Positions 49,411-58,633 are shown, numbered from the stretch's first letter. The stretch is DNA of 64,000 nucleotides from CAVPCY01 sp963702525 (GCA_963702525.1 CAVPCY010000013.1:1-64000); one strand, 5' to 3'. A program made the numbers and translations. Notes: generated by a model from the sequence alone, not told the origin.

Positions 49411-51330
49411 ATGCTCAACGCCGGCTTCGACGCACGCCTCGACACCGCCGATATCGCCGAGGTGAAGCGACGCGCAGCTGCAGCCCGAGGGTCTGTTCTG
49501 ACTGCTACCTCGCTGGCGGCCTCGGGGCACCCGGGAGGCTCGTTCTCGTCGATGGAGCTCTACTCGGTCCTGTACGCCATGGCCCGAATAGACCCCAAGC
49601 GCCCCCGATGGGATGACCGCGACCGCATTGTCGTCTCTCACGGGCATACTTCCCCGGGGGTGTACTCCGCGCTCTCGCAGGCGGGGTTCTTTCCCGCCGA
49701 GGAGTTCGAGGCGCACTTCCGACAGGCCGGCAGCGTCTTCGAGGGCCACGTCGAGCGCTCGGTGCCGGGGGTCGAGTGGTCGACGGGGAACCTGGGCCAG
49801 GGTCTCTCGGCGGGAGTCGGGCTGGCGCTTGGCGGCCGCATCACCGGCGCCGGATGGCACACGATCGTCGCGATGAGCGACGGCGAGCAGCACAAGGGGC
49901 AGGTTGCCGAGGCCCGCAGGGTCGCGGTGCGCGAGGGGCTTGGCGGTCTGACAGCGGTGCTCGACTGGAATCGCGTGCAGATCTCCGGCCACACCGACGA
50001 GGTCATGCCCGTGCCGATCCTTGAGGACTGGGAAGCGGACGGCTGGCGCGTGTACGAGTGCGACGGCCACGACGTGACCGCGCTCCACGAGGCCATTCTG
50101 GCCGCTGTAGCGGATGGCGTACCCAGCGTCGTGCTCGCGCACACCGTGATAGGCAAGGGCGTGTCGTTCATGGAAGACGAGCCGGAGTTCCACGGGCGAG
50201 GCCTGACGCGCGACGAGTATGCGCGGGCGATGGAGGAGATCGGCGCGGACGCCGGTGCGCTCGATAGGGCTGCCGATCGCAGGACGAGTCCGTGCACTGC
50301 CGAGCCACTCGAGCACCTGACACCTGCCGTCGCGGTGGTGCCCGGCACGCCCCGCACGTACACACGCGAGACCAAGACCGACAACCGGAGCGCATGGGGC
50401 AAGGCGCTTGTCGATGTCGCCGGCGAGAATCCCGACCTCGCTGTGGCGGTGCTCGACTGCGATCTCGCTGTGTCGGTCAAGACCGACGGGTTCGCCGCCG
50501 CACACCCCGACCGTTTCTTCCAGTTCGGCGTGGGCGAGCACAATGCGGCAACAGCAGGCGGTGCGCTATCCACCGTCCCCGCCGTGCTCGCGTTCTGGTC
50601 GGACTTCGGGGTGTTCGGCGTCGACGAGGTCTACAACCAGCAGCGGCTCAACGACATCAACGGAGCGGCGCTCAAGGTGGCTGTGACCCACTGTGGCCTC
50701 GACGTTGGTGAGGACGGTAAGACGCATCAGTGTCTGGACTACGTGGGCGCGCTGCGCAACTTCTTCGGGTGGAAGGTCGTCGTGCCTGCCGACCCGAATC
50801 AGACGGACCGTGCGGTGCGTGCTGCCGCTGCGATGCAGGGTAACGTGGCTATCGCGATGGGCCGAAGCAAGCTCGATGTCGTCGTGGACGAGCACGGTGA
50901 GCCGCTCTTTGGCGGCGAGCGGGCATTCCGCTACGGCGAGATCGTCTGGGCGCGCGAGGGTACTCAGGGCTGCGTGCTGGCGCTGGGCGCGCTCGCCGGG
51001 CCCGCGGTAGCAGCTGCGGATGCGCTCAAGGGCGATGGGATCGCGATCGCCGTGGGCGTGGTGTCGTGCCCGCTCCACCTCGACGAGGCAGCGATGCGGC
51101 GCGCCTCGGTCGCACCGTTCCTGCTCACCGTCGAGGACCACAACGTACATACCGGCTTGGGCTGCTCGGTCGCCGAGTGGCTGGCCCTCAACGGGGCCGG
51201 TACGCGCTTCAGCCGCCTGGGGGTAGACGGCTATCAGAGTTCGGGGGCCGCCGCCGACCTGCTTGCGGGTGCCGGATTGGACGCCGCGGGCATCGCTGCA
51301 CGCGTGCGTGAGGTGCTGGCGTCGAGCTAG
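49411..51330 (+). CDS. tkt: Transketolase
   Basis: The 639-residue thiamine-diphosphate enzyme moves two-carbon units between sugar phosphates. It has both halves in one chain: the N-terminal part with SLAASGHPGGSFSSMELY and the ThDP/metal motif AMSDGEQHKGQVAEA...WNRVQ, and the C-terminal pyrimidine-binding part with VGEHNAATAGGAL. Overall it resembles the shorter bacterial/archaeal type rather than E. coli TktA. The ATG follows AAGGAG. Its stop overlaps the convergent hydrogenase protease stop by four bases (CTAG). Confidence 0.92.
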   Translation: MLNAGFDARLDTADIAEVKRRAAAARGSVLTATSLAASGHPGGSFSSMELYSVLYAMARIDPKRPRWDDRDRIVVSHGHTSPGVYSALSQAGFFPAEEFEAHFRQAGSVFEGHVERSVPGVEWSTGNLGQGLSAGVGLALGGRITGAGWHTIVAMSDGEQHKGQVAEARRVAVREGLGGLTAVLDWNRVQISGHTDEVMPVPILEDWEADGWRVYECDGHDVTALHEAILAAVADGVPSVVLAHTVIGKGVSFMEDEPEFHGRGLTRDEYARAMEEIGADAGALDRAADRRTSPCTAEPLEHLTPAVAVVPGTPRTYTRETKTDNRSAWGKALVDVAGENPDLAVAVLDCDLAVSVKTDGFAAAHPDRFFQFGVGEHNAATAGGALSTVPAVLAFWSDFGVFGVDEVYNQQRLNDINGAALKVAVTHCGLDVGEDGKTHQCLDYVGALRNFFGWKVVVPADPNQTDRAVRAAAAMQGNVAIAMGRSKLDVVVDEHGEPLFGGERAFRYGEIVWAREGTQGCVLALGALAGPAVAAADALKGDGIAIAVGVVSCPLHLDEAAMRRASVAPFLLTVEDHNVHTGLGCSVAEWLALNGAGTRFSRLGVDGYQSSGAAADLLAGAGLDAAGIAARVREVLASS

Positions 51331-51908
51331 TCGCCGGCTGGTTCGCTGGGCCGAAGCGCCTCTTCAGGGATCGGCGCGTAGCTGCGGACGGCCGCGATGA
51401 TGGCCGCGTCCACGTTCGCGTCGGTCCTGGGCGTGGGGTGGATGCCCAGCCCAGCCAACTCCTCGAGCACGGCTGCGACCGCGATTGGCAGGGCCGCCTC
51501 GACGGGCTCGGAGAGCTCGACCACCCACTCGGCGATCTCCTCGATCTGGATGCCGATGGCCACGGTCGTCGGCGCCGTGCCGATAAGGGCAGCAGCCTGC
51601 AGCACCTCGGGCAGCCTGATGTCGTGCAGGGAGTGCATGACCTGGCTGGTCGCGAAGTCAGAGGGATCGAGACGCACCACCTCTCCGGGTTCGAGGTCGT
51701 CGGCTCGTAGCGCGTCAACAACGATGAGGTGGTCCACTCCTCGGAGCACGTCGAGGATCGTGTAGCCCATCGTGCCGCAGTCGACCACCTCGACGTTGTC
51801 CGGGTAGTCGAAGGCGTTCATGAGTATCTCGACGGTACGTGGTCCGGCGCCCTCGTCCCGCATCAGCGGGTTTCCGACTCCCATCACCAGGATGCGCGGT
51901 TCAGCCAT
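51327..51908 (-). CDS. hyaD: Hydrogenase maturation protease
   Basis: The 193-residue protein is a HyaD/HycI-type endopeptidase that removes the C-terminal extension of the hydrogenase large subunit once nickel is in place. It opens with ILVMGVGNPLMRDEGAG and retains the metal-sensing acidic residues near positions 18-19, in VVDCG and the histidine of MHSLHDI. The likely substrate is the large subunit at 54176-55831, whose predicted tail of 20 residues follows the CxxxH nickel motif. It lies downstream of the HemN-like gene, probably on the same transcript. Confidence 0.92.
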   Translation of the reverse strand: MAEPRILVMGVGNPLMRDEGAGPRTVEILMNAFDYPDNVEVVDCGTMGYTILDVLRGVDHLIVVDALRADDLEPGEVVRLDPSDFATSQVMHSLHDIRLPEVLQAAALIGTAPTTVAIGIQIEEIAEWVVELSEPVEAALPIAVAAVLEELAGLGIHPTPRTDANVDAAIIAAVRSYAPIPEEALRPSEPAGD

Positions 51909-51979
51909 GCAGGCGTACTCCTCAAAGTGGGGAAGGGCTCAATAGGCCCGAGAGCTCGCTGCCCAGTGTAGCGGTTCGC

Positions 51980-53305
51980 TCAGCCTGCGAAGGCGGGCTC
52001 GGCCAACAGCGCCGACGTATCGCCCTCGAGAAGCAAGACGCGCTCCTCCAGCGGCAACTCGGCGCGTGCTTGATCGCGAGCGTCGTTTGAGGTCGCGAGC
52101 GTCTCGCGCATCATCGCGAGCAGTAGGTAGCGGCCCTTCTCGGTGAGAGTCGCTTCGGTGGGAGTGTTGGTCGCGAATGCGCCCACTGCGGCCATGAAGG
52201 TCATCTCCGCGGGTAGGCCGATCTCGACGGGGACACCGAAGTCGGCGGCGAAGCGGCGCTTGTCCAGACGCAGTCCGAACAGGTCGGTCACGAAGCGATA
52301 GCGCATGAGCGCTCCTCGGCGGTAGCGGCGACCCTTCTTGACCACGCCCATGACGCCCGAGGAGATCCTGCGATGGTACTCGGAGAGCGAGAAGGTATTG
52401 CCGTAGATGGTGCCATCGAGAAACGACAGGGCGCCGGACCCGATGCCCACGTACTCCGGGAAGTCGACGATGTACTCGTCGACCATCATGTCGGGATCTC
52501 GCGAGAACGTCCACGCGCTGGCGGGCTCGAACTCGGGTGCGAGTTCTCCGCAGATCAGCGAGTAGTAACGCGCCTCACGTGCGAAGTCGATGGCCCCGAC
52601 GGTCTCGGCGAGCTCACGCCTGCGCAGGGGCGACGCCATCAACGGGTAGAACGTCGTCTGGCTCGCGCCGGTTGCCTTCACGCGCTCGATGTCGCGAACG
52701 AGGATGTCCTCGGTCTGGCTCGGGAAGTTGAAGATCATATCCACGTTGAAGGAGTCGAAGTCCCCGGCCACGCTCGCGACGCGCTCGAAGACCTCCTCGC
52801 CCGAACCGTACTTGCCGTAGCGGTCCATCTGCATCAGGAGGCGATCGTCGAAGCTCTGCACGCCCACCGAGAGGCGCTGGACCCTGTGCGACAACGCATC
52901 GACGAGTTCCGGACACAGGTGATTGGGCGAGGTTTCCGCCGATACCTCGCGGATCGACGGGAACAGCTCGTGCGCAAGGTCGATCGTCTCGCACAGCTCG
53001 TCCACAAGGATGGTGGGCGTCCCTCCGCCGATGTAGAGGGAGGCGAAGTCGTAGCCCAGCCGAGCGGCCATGTGCATCTCTTCACGCAGGTCGGCGAAGT
53101 AGTCGCGCGCCCAGCTCTCCTTGTACAGGAACCGGTTGAACGAGCAGTAGGTGCACAGACGCTCGCAGAACGGAACGTGCGCGTACAGCACGTAGCCATG
53201 CCCGGGCTTTGGTCCCGGCAGGCGCTCCATTCGAGCGGGGGAGGTCGCGAGATAGCGGCGGTTGAGGATGCCGAGAACGGTAGAGATGCAGCGTTCGGAC
53301 AGCAC
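51980..53305 (-). CDS. HemN/HemW-family radical SAM protein
   Basis: The 441-residue protein has the radical SAM cluster motif HVPFCERLCTYCSF (CxxxCxxC), then SLYIGGGTPTIL, SAETSPNHL and RLSVGVQSFDD, all characteristic of coproporphyrinogen dehydrogenase-like proteins. The family includes oxygen-independent coproporphyrinogen oxidase, the haem chaperone HemW and anaerobic haem-degrading ChuW/HutW, and the exact activity is not decided by sequence alone. A GTG start at 53305 is used. It sits between the hydrogenase operon and the hydrogenase protease gene, hinting at a role in supplying or handling the haem of the hydrogenase cytochrome b. Confidence 0.85.
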   Translation of the reverse strand: MLSERCISTVLGILNRRYLATSPARMERLPGPKPGHGYVLYAHVPFCERLCTYCSFNRFLYKESWARDYFADLREEMHMAARLGYDFASLYIGGGTPTILVDELCETIDLAHELFPSIREVSAETSPNHLCPELVDALSHRVQRLSVGVQSFDDRLLMQMDRYGKYGSGEEVFERVASVAGDFDSFNVDMIFNFPSQTEDILVRDIERVKATGASQTTFYPLMASPLRRRELAETVGAIDFAREARYYSLICGELAPEFEPASAWTFSRDPDMMVDEYIVDFPEYVGIGSGALSFLDGTIYGNTFSLSEYHRRISSGVMGVVKKGRRYRRGALMRYRFVTDLFGLRLDKRRFAADFGVPVEIGLPAEMTFMAAVGAFATNTPTEATLTEKGRYLLLAMMRETLATSNDARDQARAELPLEERVLLLEGDTSALLAEPAFAG

Positions 53306-53433
53306 AGCGGGCCTTTCGATTCATGGCGCGATCGGTGGATGCGGCGTGCCGGCGTCCGCGGGGCTCTTCACGTCCCTACCTTAGAGTACGACATCGTACC
53401 CCGGTCTCCCTCGTGACAGGGCGGAGATTGCAC

Positions 53434-53466
53434 AAAAAGAACAAGCCCCGTTGCCGGGGCTTGTTC
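53434..53466 (-). terminator. Terminator of the hydrogenase operon
   Basis: A 12-bp stem (GAACAAGCCCCG at 53439-53450, CGGGGCTTGTTC at 53455-53466) with a four-base loop is followed on the minus strand by a T run (TTTTTG). It lies 46 bases after the cytochrome b stop codon. Confidence 0.9.
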
Positions 53467-53512
53467 GGTCGAACGGGCCTGCGAAGGACGCGTGTCCTTC
53501 TCGGCGAAGTGC

Positions 53513-54175
53513 CTAGTGCTCGTCCACGCTTTCCTGCCACGCGAAGATGATGCGCAGCGGGGCGAAGCCGTAGATCGACGCCAGGTAGACGTGGGCGAAG
53601 GTGAAGATGATGATCGCCCACATCGTCCAGTAGTGCAGGATGCGCATGGGCATCGGGTCGGCGCCGCCGCCTGCATTGAAGAGGCTGGCCACCCACGTGG
53701 TGCCGGCCAGGAAGAACGGCCAGTCACTGGTCGGGCCCCACAGGCAGAAGCCGGTGTAGGCCGCGAGCAGTGTCAACGGCACTGTGGCGATGTATGCGAT
53801 CTTCTGGAGAACGCCGTACTTCGCCGAGATGGGGTGGTCCTTCTTCATGAACAGGTAGTACTTGATCCACGGGAACAGCTGGTGGCGGTTCTCCTTCTGG
53901 GGAAGCCAGTTCTTGTAGTCCTTGTCGACCTCGCGGGTGTTCTGCACCACGGCGTCCTTCACGATGAAGGCCAACACGATGCGCACGATGAGGTTGATCA
54001 GGAGCACGAACATCCAGAAGAAGTGCGTTCCACGGGCCAGGCCCATCGCACCCGGGAAGATCGGGTAGTGGATGTAGAAGCCCGACAGCGTGAGGAAGAA
54101 CATCGCCAGCAGGTTGATCCAGTGGGTGATGACGAAGACCAGCGGATGCTGCTCTCGGTAGAGGTTGTGAGACAT
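53513..54175 (-). CDS. hyaC: Hydrogenase b-type cytochrome subunit
   Basis: The 220-residue membrane protein has about four transmembrane helices and histidines placed as in HyaC/HupC-type dihaem cytochromes b (HWINLLAMFFLTLSG near the N-terminus; HYWTMWAIIIFTFAHVYLA near the C-terminus). It takes electrons from the hydrogenase small subunit and reduces menaquinone. Its ATG at 54175 directly follows the large-subunit stop codon when that gene is read through its internal TGA, a fit that supports the selenoprotein reading. It is the last gene before a strong terminator. Confidence 0.93.
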   Translation of the reverse strand: MSHNLYREQHPLVFVITHWINLLAMFFLTLSGFYIHYPIFPGAMGLARGTHFFWMFVLLINLIVRIVLAFIVKDAVVQNTREVDKDYKNWLPQKENRHQLFPWIKYYLFMKKDHPISAKYGVLQKIAYIATVPLTLLAAYTGFCLWGPTSDWPFFLAGTTWVASLFNAGGGADPMPMRILHYWTMWAIIIFTFAHVYLASIYGFAPLRIIFAWQESVDEH

Positions 54176-55831
54176 CTACTTCACCCCCCACTTGCGGGTG
54201 TACGCCATGCCCTGCTTACCGGTTTTGCGTTCAATCACGTGAACGCCGCAACCGATTCAAGGATCGAAGCTTCGGGCAACACGGCACGCCTCCATGGGCT
54301 TCTCGGGATCCAGAACGGGAGTGCCAACGAGGGCCTCCTCCATCGGACCGCGTACGCCCTTCTCGTCGCGAGGGCTGATGTCCCACGTCGACGGGGTGAC
54401 GATCTGGTAGTTGGCGATGAGTCCGCCCTGGACGTTCATCCAGTGGCCGAGAGCGCCGCGCGGCGCTTCCCACATGCCGGCACCCTGTCCCTGGTCGGCC
54501 TCGATCGGCTTGAAGAACTCCACGCCGCCTTCCTTGACGGCACCGACGAGTTCGTTGGTCCAGTCGATCGCCCATCCGGCAACGACCGCGGTCTCGAGGT
54601 TACGGGCCGCGATGCGGCCGAGCAGCGATACGAGGACCTCGGGCTTGCCGGGAGCGCCCAACTTGGCCAGCGCTAGGTCGATGATCGCCTTGACCTCGGG
54701 TACGCCACGGAGATAGGCGACGATCATGCGCGACAGCGGACCGACTTCGCACGACTTGCCGTCGTAGCGGGGCGCCTTGGCCCAGGTGTAGCGCTTGTTG
54801 ACGTCGTAGCCTGCGAACTCGACCGGTGGGATGGTCTCACCCTCGGCGGGGTTCAAGCCGTTCTCGCCGTCGAGCCACGAGTGCGTGACGTACTCGGCGA
54901 TCATGGCGGGGTCGGCGTCGGAAACGGTCAGCCCGCTGGTGGGCACCGTGACGATACCGTTGGGCAGGTAGCGCTTGCTCATCTCCATCGACTCGTCGTT
55001 GAAGACGCCCCACGCCAGGAAGTTGCCCGTGCCGGCACCGTAGGAGAGTGCATCGGTGTAGAACGGCGCGATCGCGAGCGTGTCCGGGATCATCGTGTTC
55101 ATGACCCAGTCCTTCACGCGAATCAGGCGGAACAGGATGTCGTCGAGTTTCTCCTCGGTGGGCATCCACGCGGTGCCGCCCGGGATCGACGTCATGAAGT
55201 GCGGGAACTTGCCGCCCATGATCGCGATGACGCGCGACGCCTCGGCCTGCATCTCGAGCGCCTCGAGGTAGTGCGCGACGGCGATCAGGTGCAGCTCGGC
55301 CGGCATGTCCTGCGAGTAGGCGGGATGTCCGAACCAGCCGTTGGTGAAGATCGAGAGATCCCCGCCGGCCACGAGCGTCTTGAGCTTCTCCTGCACTGCC
55401 CCGAAGTTCGCCGTCGACGTGCCTGCCTGCACCGCGAGGGCGTAGGTGTTGGCGATGTCGGCCTCGAGAGCCTTGGCCGGGTCGACGTAGTCGAGTGCGG
55501 CCAGCGTGTAGAACCACAGGATGTGGCTGTGTAGATACTGCGCGGCCTCGATGATATTGCGCACGATGCGTGCGCCATTGGGGATGGTTACGCCCAGAGC
55601 CGCTTCGGCTGACATGGTCGAAGCGTGACCATGCGAGATCGGGCAGACGCCGCAGATGCGCTGAGCGATGTAGTAGGCATCGGAGGGCTGACGGCCCTTC
55701 ATGACCACTTCCATCCCGCGGAACAGGCCACCGGACACCCAAGCATCGGTGATGACGCCGCCTTCGACCTCACACTCGACGCGCAGGTGACCCTCGATTC
55801 GGGTAAGCGGATCGATGACTGTGCGTGCCAC
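54176..55831 (-). CDS. hyaB: [NiFeSe] hydrogenase large subunit (selenoprotein)
   Basis: The 551-residue protein is the nickel-containing catalytic subunit of a group 1 uptake hydrogenase. The N-terminal nickel motif is RICGVCPISH. Near the C-terminus the frame reads RSFDP, then TGA at 54259-54257, then IGCGVH. The TGA occupies the place of the first cysteine of the canonical DPCxxCxxH motif, so it most likely encodes selenocysteine (residue 525). A 20-residue tail follows His531, as needed for cleavage by the maturation protease, and ends at TAG 54176-54178. Taken as a stop, the TGA would leave the enzyme without two nickel ligands. The GTG start at 55831 overlaps the small-subunit stop by one base. 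Confidence 0.9.
54221..54253 (-). promoter_or_regulatory. Candidate bacterial SECIS hairpin
   Basis: Starting three bases after the TGA on the minus strand, GGTT pairs with AACC, an internal loop (GCG against AA) follows, and GCGTTC pairs with GAACGC, closing an eight-base apical loop ACGTGATT that contains the GU expected for SelB recognition. The apical loop starts 16 bases after the TGA, the usual distance for bacterial SECIS elements, and the hairpin lies inside the coding sequence. Confidence 0.7.
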
Positions 55832-57006
55832 TACTTATCGCCTCCCTTCTTGCGGTCGTGTGCCTTCATGTCCTCGGTCGGCGGCATGTTGCCGATACGC
55901 CCTGCTGCACCCATGCCGATGGCGTGGATACCGAGCGCTCCAACGACCACTCCGCCGGCGAGGGCTCCGGCGATAGCCGGATTCCAGCCGCCGGTCTCAG
56001 GTCCGCTACCCAGGCCGATCTTGCGCATGCGGCCGAGGAACGGAGCGTTCTCGTCGACCCAGTTGAAGTCGCCGCATCCGATGCACGGTGCGCCAGAGCC
56101 CACGCACCAGCTGACTTCGTTGTTCCACCGAACGATCGGGCAGTTCGTGTAGGTCTGCGGTCCCTTGCAGCCGACGGGATACAGGCAGTAGCCCTTGACC
56201 TCCTCGGCGGAACCGAACTGGTAGACGAACTCGCCGTTCTCGAAGTGGCCGCGACGCGGGCAGTTGTCGTGGATCGTCTGGCCGAAGATCAGCTTCGGGC
56301 GACCCTGCTCGTCGAGACCCTCGAGGATCGCGCCGCTCTCGAGCTGTCCGAGAAGCAATACGTCAACGACCATCGCGACGACCCACTCCGGGTTGACCGG
56401 GCAGGTGGGAAGGTTGATGACCGGGGTCTTGATCCCCTTGGATGCGAGGTACTGCGATACCCCCGTGGCTCCCGCCGGATTGGGATTGGCCTTGACCCAG
56501 CCGCCGTCCACCGCGCACGAGCCCACCGCGATGATAGCGGCGACCTTGGGGGCGTACTCGTCGAGGACCTCGAGACTCGGCTTGCCCTCGACGCGGAGTG
56601 CGTTGCCGTCCCAGCCGGTCATGACAGAGCCCTCATAGATCATGATGGCCTTGCCCTCGTTCTTCTCGACCGTCTCGCGCAGCGCCTGATTCGCACTGTC
56701 GCCGGTCGCCATCATGACCGTCTCGATGTAGTTCAGCGACAGGATGTCGAGAACGATCTGAGCGATGTCCGGGTTCGTGGCCTGCGCCATCGACTCCGTG
56801 CACCCTGTGCACGCTCCGCCGTTGATCCAGACCGCCGGATAGAGCTTCGAGCCGGCAGCGTTCTCGACCGCCGCAGCTATCTGAGGCACCATCGCCTCGG
56901 ACATGCCGAGCATCGCTGCGACCGACCCGCAGAACTTCAGAAAGTCACGACGGCTTACGCCGCGATCTGCGAGCCGGTCTTCGAACGCTCGAATCTCATT
57001 CGCCAT
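55831..57006 (-). CDS. hyaA: [NiFe]-type hydrogenase small subunit, Tat-exported
   Basis: The 391-residue protein carries a twin-arginine signal (SRRDFLKF, residues about 18-25), the proximal-cluster motif CTGCTE, and further cluster cysteines in GSCAVDGG, LPTCPVNP, HDNCPRRGHFE, KGPQTYTNCP and GAPCIGCGD. A C-terminal hydrophobic segment (about 345-370) would anchor it in the membrane. It carries electrons from the active site to the cytochrome b. The ATG at 57006 was preferred because AAGGAGG lies eight bases upstream. Its export drags the large subunit across the membrane, so hydrogen is oxidised outside. Confidence 0.95.
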   Translation of the reverse strand: MANEIRAFEDRLADRGVSRRDFLKFCGSVAAMLGMSEAMVPQIAAAVENAAGSKLYPAVWINGGACTGCTESMAQATNPDIAQIVLDILSLNYIETVMMATGDSANQALRETVEKNEGKAIMIYEGSVMTGWDGNALRVEGKPSLEVLDEYAPKVAAIIAVGSCAVDGGWVKANPNPAGATGVSQYLASKGIKTPVINLPTCPVNPEWVVAMVVDVLLLGQLESGAILEGLDEQGRPKLIFGQTIHDNCPRRGHFENGEFVYQFGSAEEVKGYCLYPVGCKGPQTYTNCPIVRWNNEVSWCVGSGAPCIGCGDFNWVDENAPFLGRMRKIGLGSGPETGGWNPAIAGALAGGVVVGALGIHAIGMGAAGRIGNMPPTEDMKAHDRKKGGDK

Positions 57007-57573
57007 GCCATACACCTCCTTGTGTGATTCCGATTCCTCCATGTGTGGCGACACGCGGTCTCACTCCAGACTCCAGGCGAGCGGAGTGATCGCCAGCACC
57101 GACTCCTAGCTCTCCGGCGGACCTCCTCTCGCTGGACTCAGGGGGCGGAAGATCGCGCAAGTGTAGGCCGAGGTAGCGTCGTGTAGACGCGAGACCGCCG
57201 GCTCGTACGACAGGGGGGTGAGGTGGGTGCCACAGAGACTGATCTCAGGGTTGTTCGCCTGCCGGCGGCACGCGCCAGCGCATGAGGCGGTTCAGCGACC
57301 GCGCATATAGGCAGTTCCCCTCTTCGGATCGGACATCCCACCATGTCGACCCGCGCCAGCAAAGAGCATCGTCCGCCGGCACGGTTCACGCTCGTGAATG
57401 ATTCTACACATGCGGCCTGCACAGTGCCAACGCTCGTACCGGGCGTGCAGCGGACGTGAGACATCGTGCTCAGCGCAGCGTACGAGTTGGATTGCCAGCG
57501 GCTCTAAGGTTACCGTAGTACTCGGCAGGGGAGACGCAGGGTACGGCGAAACCAGACGCGGGGGGTGTATTCG
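57007..57573. other. Gene-free region between hydrogenase operon and DUF2249 gene
   Basis: This divergent intergenic region must hold the hydrogenase promoter and that of the DUF2249 gene. I see the AAGGAGG ribosome site next to the hydrogenase start but no clear -24/-12, CRP-type or ATACCCC palindrome. Open frames on the minus strand here are arginine- and serine-rich with no family resemblance. Confidence 0.55.
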
Positions 57574-57846
57574 ATGCCGAGCAGGTCGGCGGGACTGGTC
57601 GTGGATATCAGGGGCTTCGATCCCGCTTTGCGGCGGTCCCTGGTCTTCTGCATCGTGGACACTCTGCTGAAGCTCGGCTCCGAAGACCAGTTGCTGCTCG
57701 TGTGCGACCACGAGCCTGCGGGTCTGGGCTACCAGATCGACCTTCGCAAAGAGTCGCGTGGCCGGTTCGAGTTCACCTACGACCGGCGCTCGGACGGCGC
57801 GTGGGTCGCACTGCTGAGGCCCAAGGCGGAGCGGTCAGGACGCTAG
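57574..57846 (+). CDS. DUF2249-domain protein
   Basis: The 90-residue product consists of a DUF2249 domain: DIRGFDPALRRSLVFCIVDTLL, then HEPAGLGYQIDLRKESRGRFEFTY and a final beta-strand WVALLRPK. This domain has a TusA/SirA-like fold and is often found with hemerythrin or denitrification proteins; the function is unknown. The ATG at 57574 follows GGGGGGT; a GTG nine bases earlier is an alternative. It overlaps the convergent HAD gene by twelve bases. Confidence 0.75.
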   Translation: MPSRSAGLVVDIRGFDPALRRSLVFCIVDTLLKLGSEDQLLLVCDHEPAGLGYQIDLRKESRGRFEFTYDRRSDGAWVALLRPKAERSGR

Positions 57847-58539
57847 CTCACCGATGTAGCGCGCCAGTTCGTCGAGCGATCCGCGCCGCGTCCCCGCGAC
57901 ACCGCTCTGCGCTCCGACGTAGTACGTGCTCATGCCGATTCGGTCCGCGGCGAGGTCCAGGCTCGCGTCGTCTCCGACCATGAGGCATTCCTCTGGACGC
58001 ACTTCAAGCAGACTCGCCGTCTGAGCGAAGTAGTCGGACGCCGGTTTGCAGGCGTGCATGTTCTCGTACGAGGTCACTACGTCGAACCACTCCTGGCGAA
58101 GTTCCGCCCAGCGCATCCGCTCGTCGATCGCGGCGCGCGGGAAGATCGGGTTGGTCGCGAGCGCGACCACGAGCCCGGCTTCGCGAGCCGCGCCAACCGC
58201 CGCGCATCCTCCCGGCCTGGGTCCGTGTGTGCGCTGAAGAGCGGGAAAGACCTCGGCGTAGAAGCGCTCGACAGCGCCCGCCGGCTCGGGCTCATCGAGA
58301 TCCACGTCGGTGAGTGCGCGGAAGCGCTCGTGGAAGACGTCGCGGTTCGTTCGTCCCGGGTGGGGCTCGCACATCGTCTCCGTGCTGGCGAGGACCGCCC
58401 GAATCCCGTCGGCTGGGTCCACTGTTCCGGCAAGTCGCGCCAACACGGGGCCCAGTGCGCTGAAGTACTCGCGCAGGAACGAGTCGATGTCGATGTCGAG
58501 GAGCGTTCCATCCAGGTCGAACAGGACTGCGCGGATCAC
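57835..58539 (-). CDS. HAD-superfamily phosphatase
   Basis: The 234-residue protein has all HAD motifs: VLFDLDGTLLDID (motif I, nucleophile and acid aspartates), ALATNPIF (motif II), the lysine in HACKPASDYF (motif III) and MVGDDASLDLAADRIG (motif IV). The substrate is not determined. The GTG at 58539 begins the domain and follows GGAAGGA; longer readings add an unlikely proline-rich leader. It is divergent from the FAD/Fe-S oxidoreductase. Confidence 0.87.
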   Translation of the reverse strand: MIRAVLFDLDGTLLDIDIDSFLREYFSALGPVLARLAGTVDPADGIRAVLASTETMCEPHPGRTNRDVFHERFRALTDVDLDEPEPAGAVERFYAEVFPALQRTHGPRPGGCAAVGAAREAGLVVALATNPIFPRAAIDERMRWAELRQEWFDVVTSYENMHACKPASDYFAQTASLLEVRPEECLMVGDDASLDLAADRIGMSTYYVGAQSGVAGTRRGSLDELARYIGELAS

Positions 58540-58633
58540 GTGTGCGTCCTTCCGGGTGGGGGCGGGGGTGATCGTAGCACGGGGTCGTGGGTAGCATCTC
58601 ATGGGTGGTTCGGGAGTGCTTCCTGAACGCACC

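Noticed and set aside
54257..55831. Hydrogenase large subunit ending at the TGA
   Set aside because: That product would lack the last two nickel ligands and the cleavable tail, and it would not abut the cytochrome b gene.
56456..56475. An ATACCCCC sequence inside the hydrogenase small-subunit gene as a further regulon operator
   Set aside because: Only one arm is present, it is within coding sequence, and there is no promoter around it.
57138..57711. Minus-strand frames in the hydrogenase upstream region as genes
   Set aside because: They are low-complexity Arg/Ser/Thr-rich readings that overlap the DUF2249 gene and have no ribosome site or family match.
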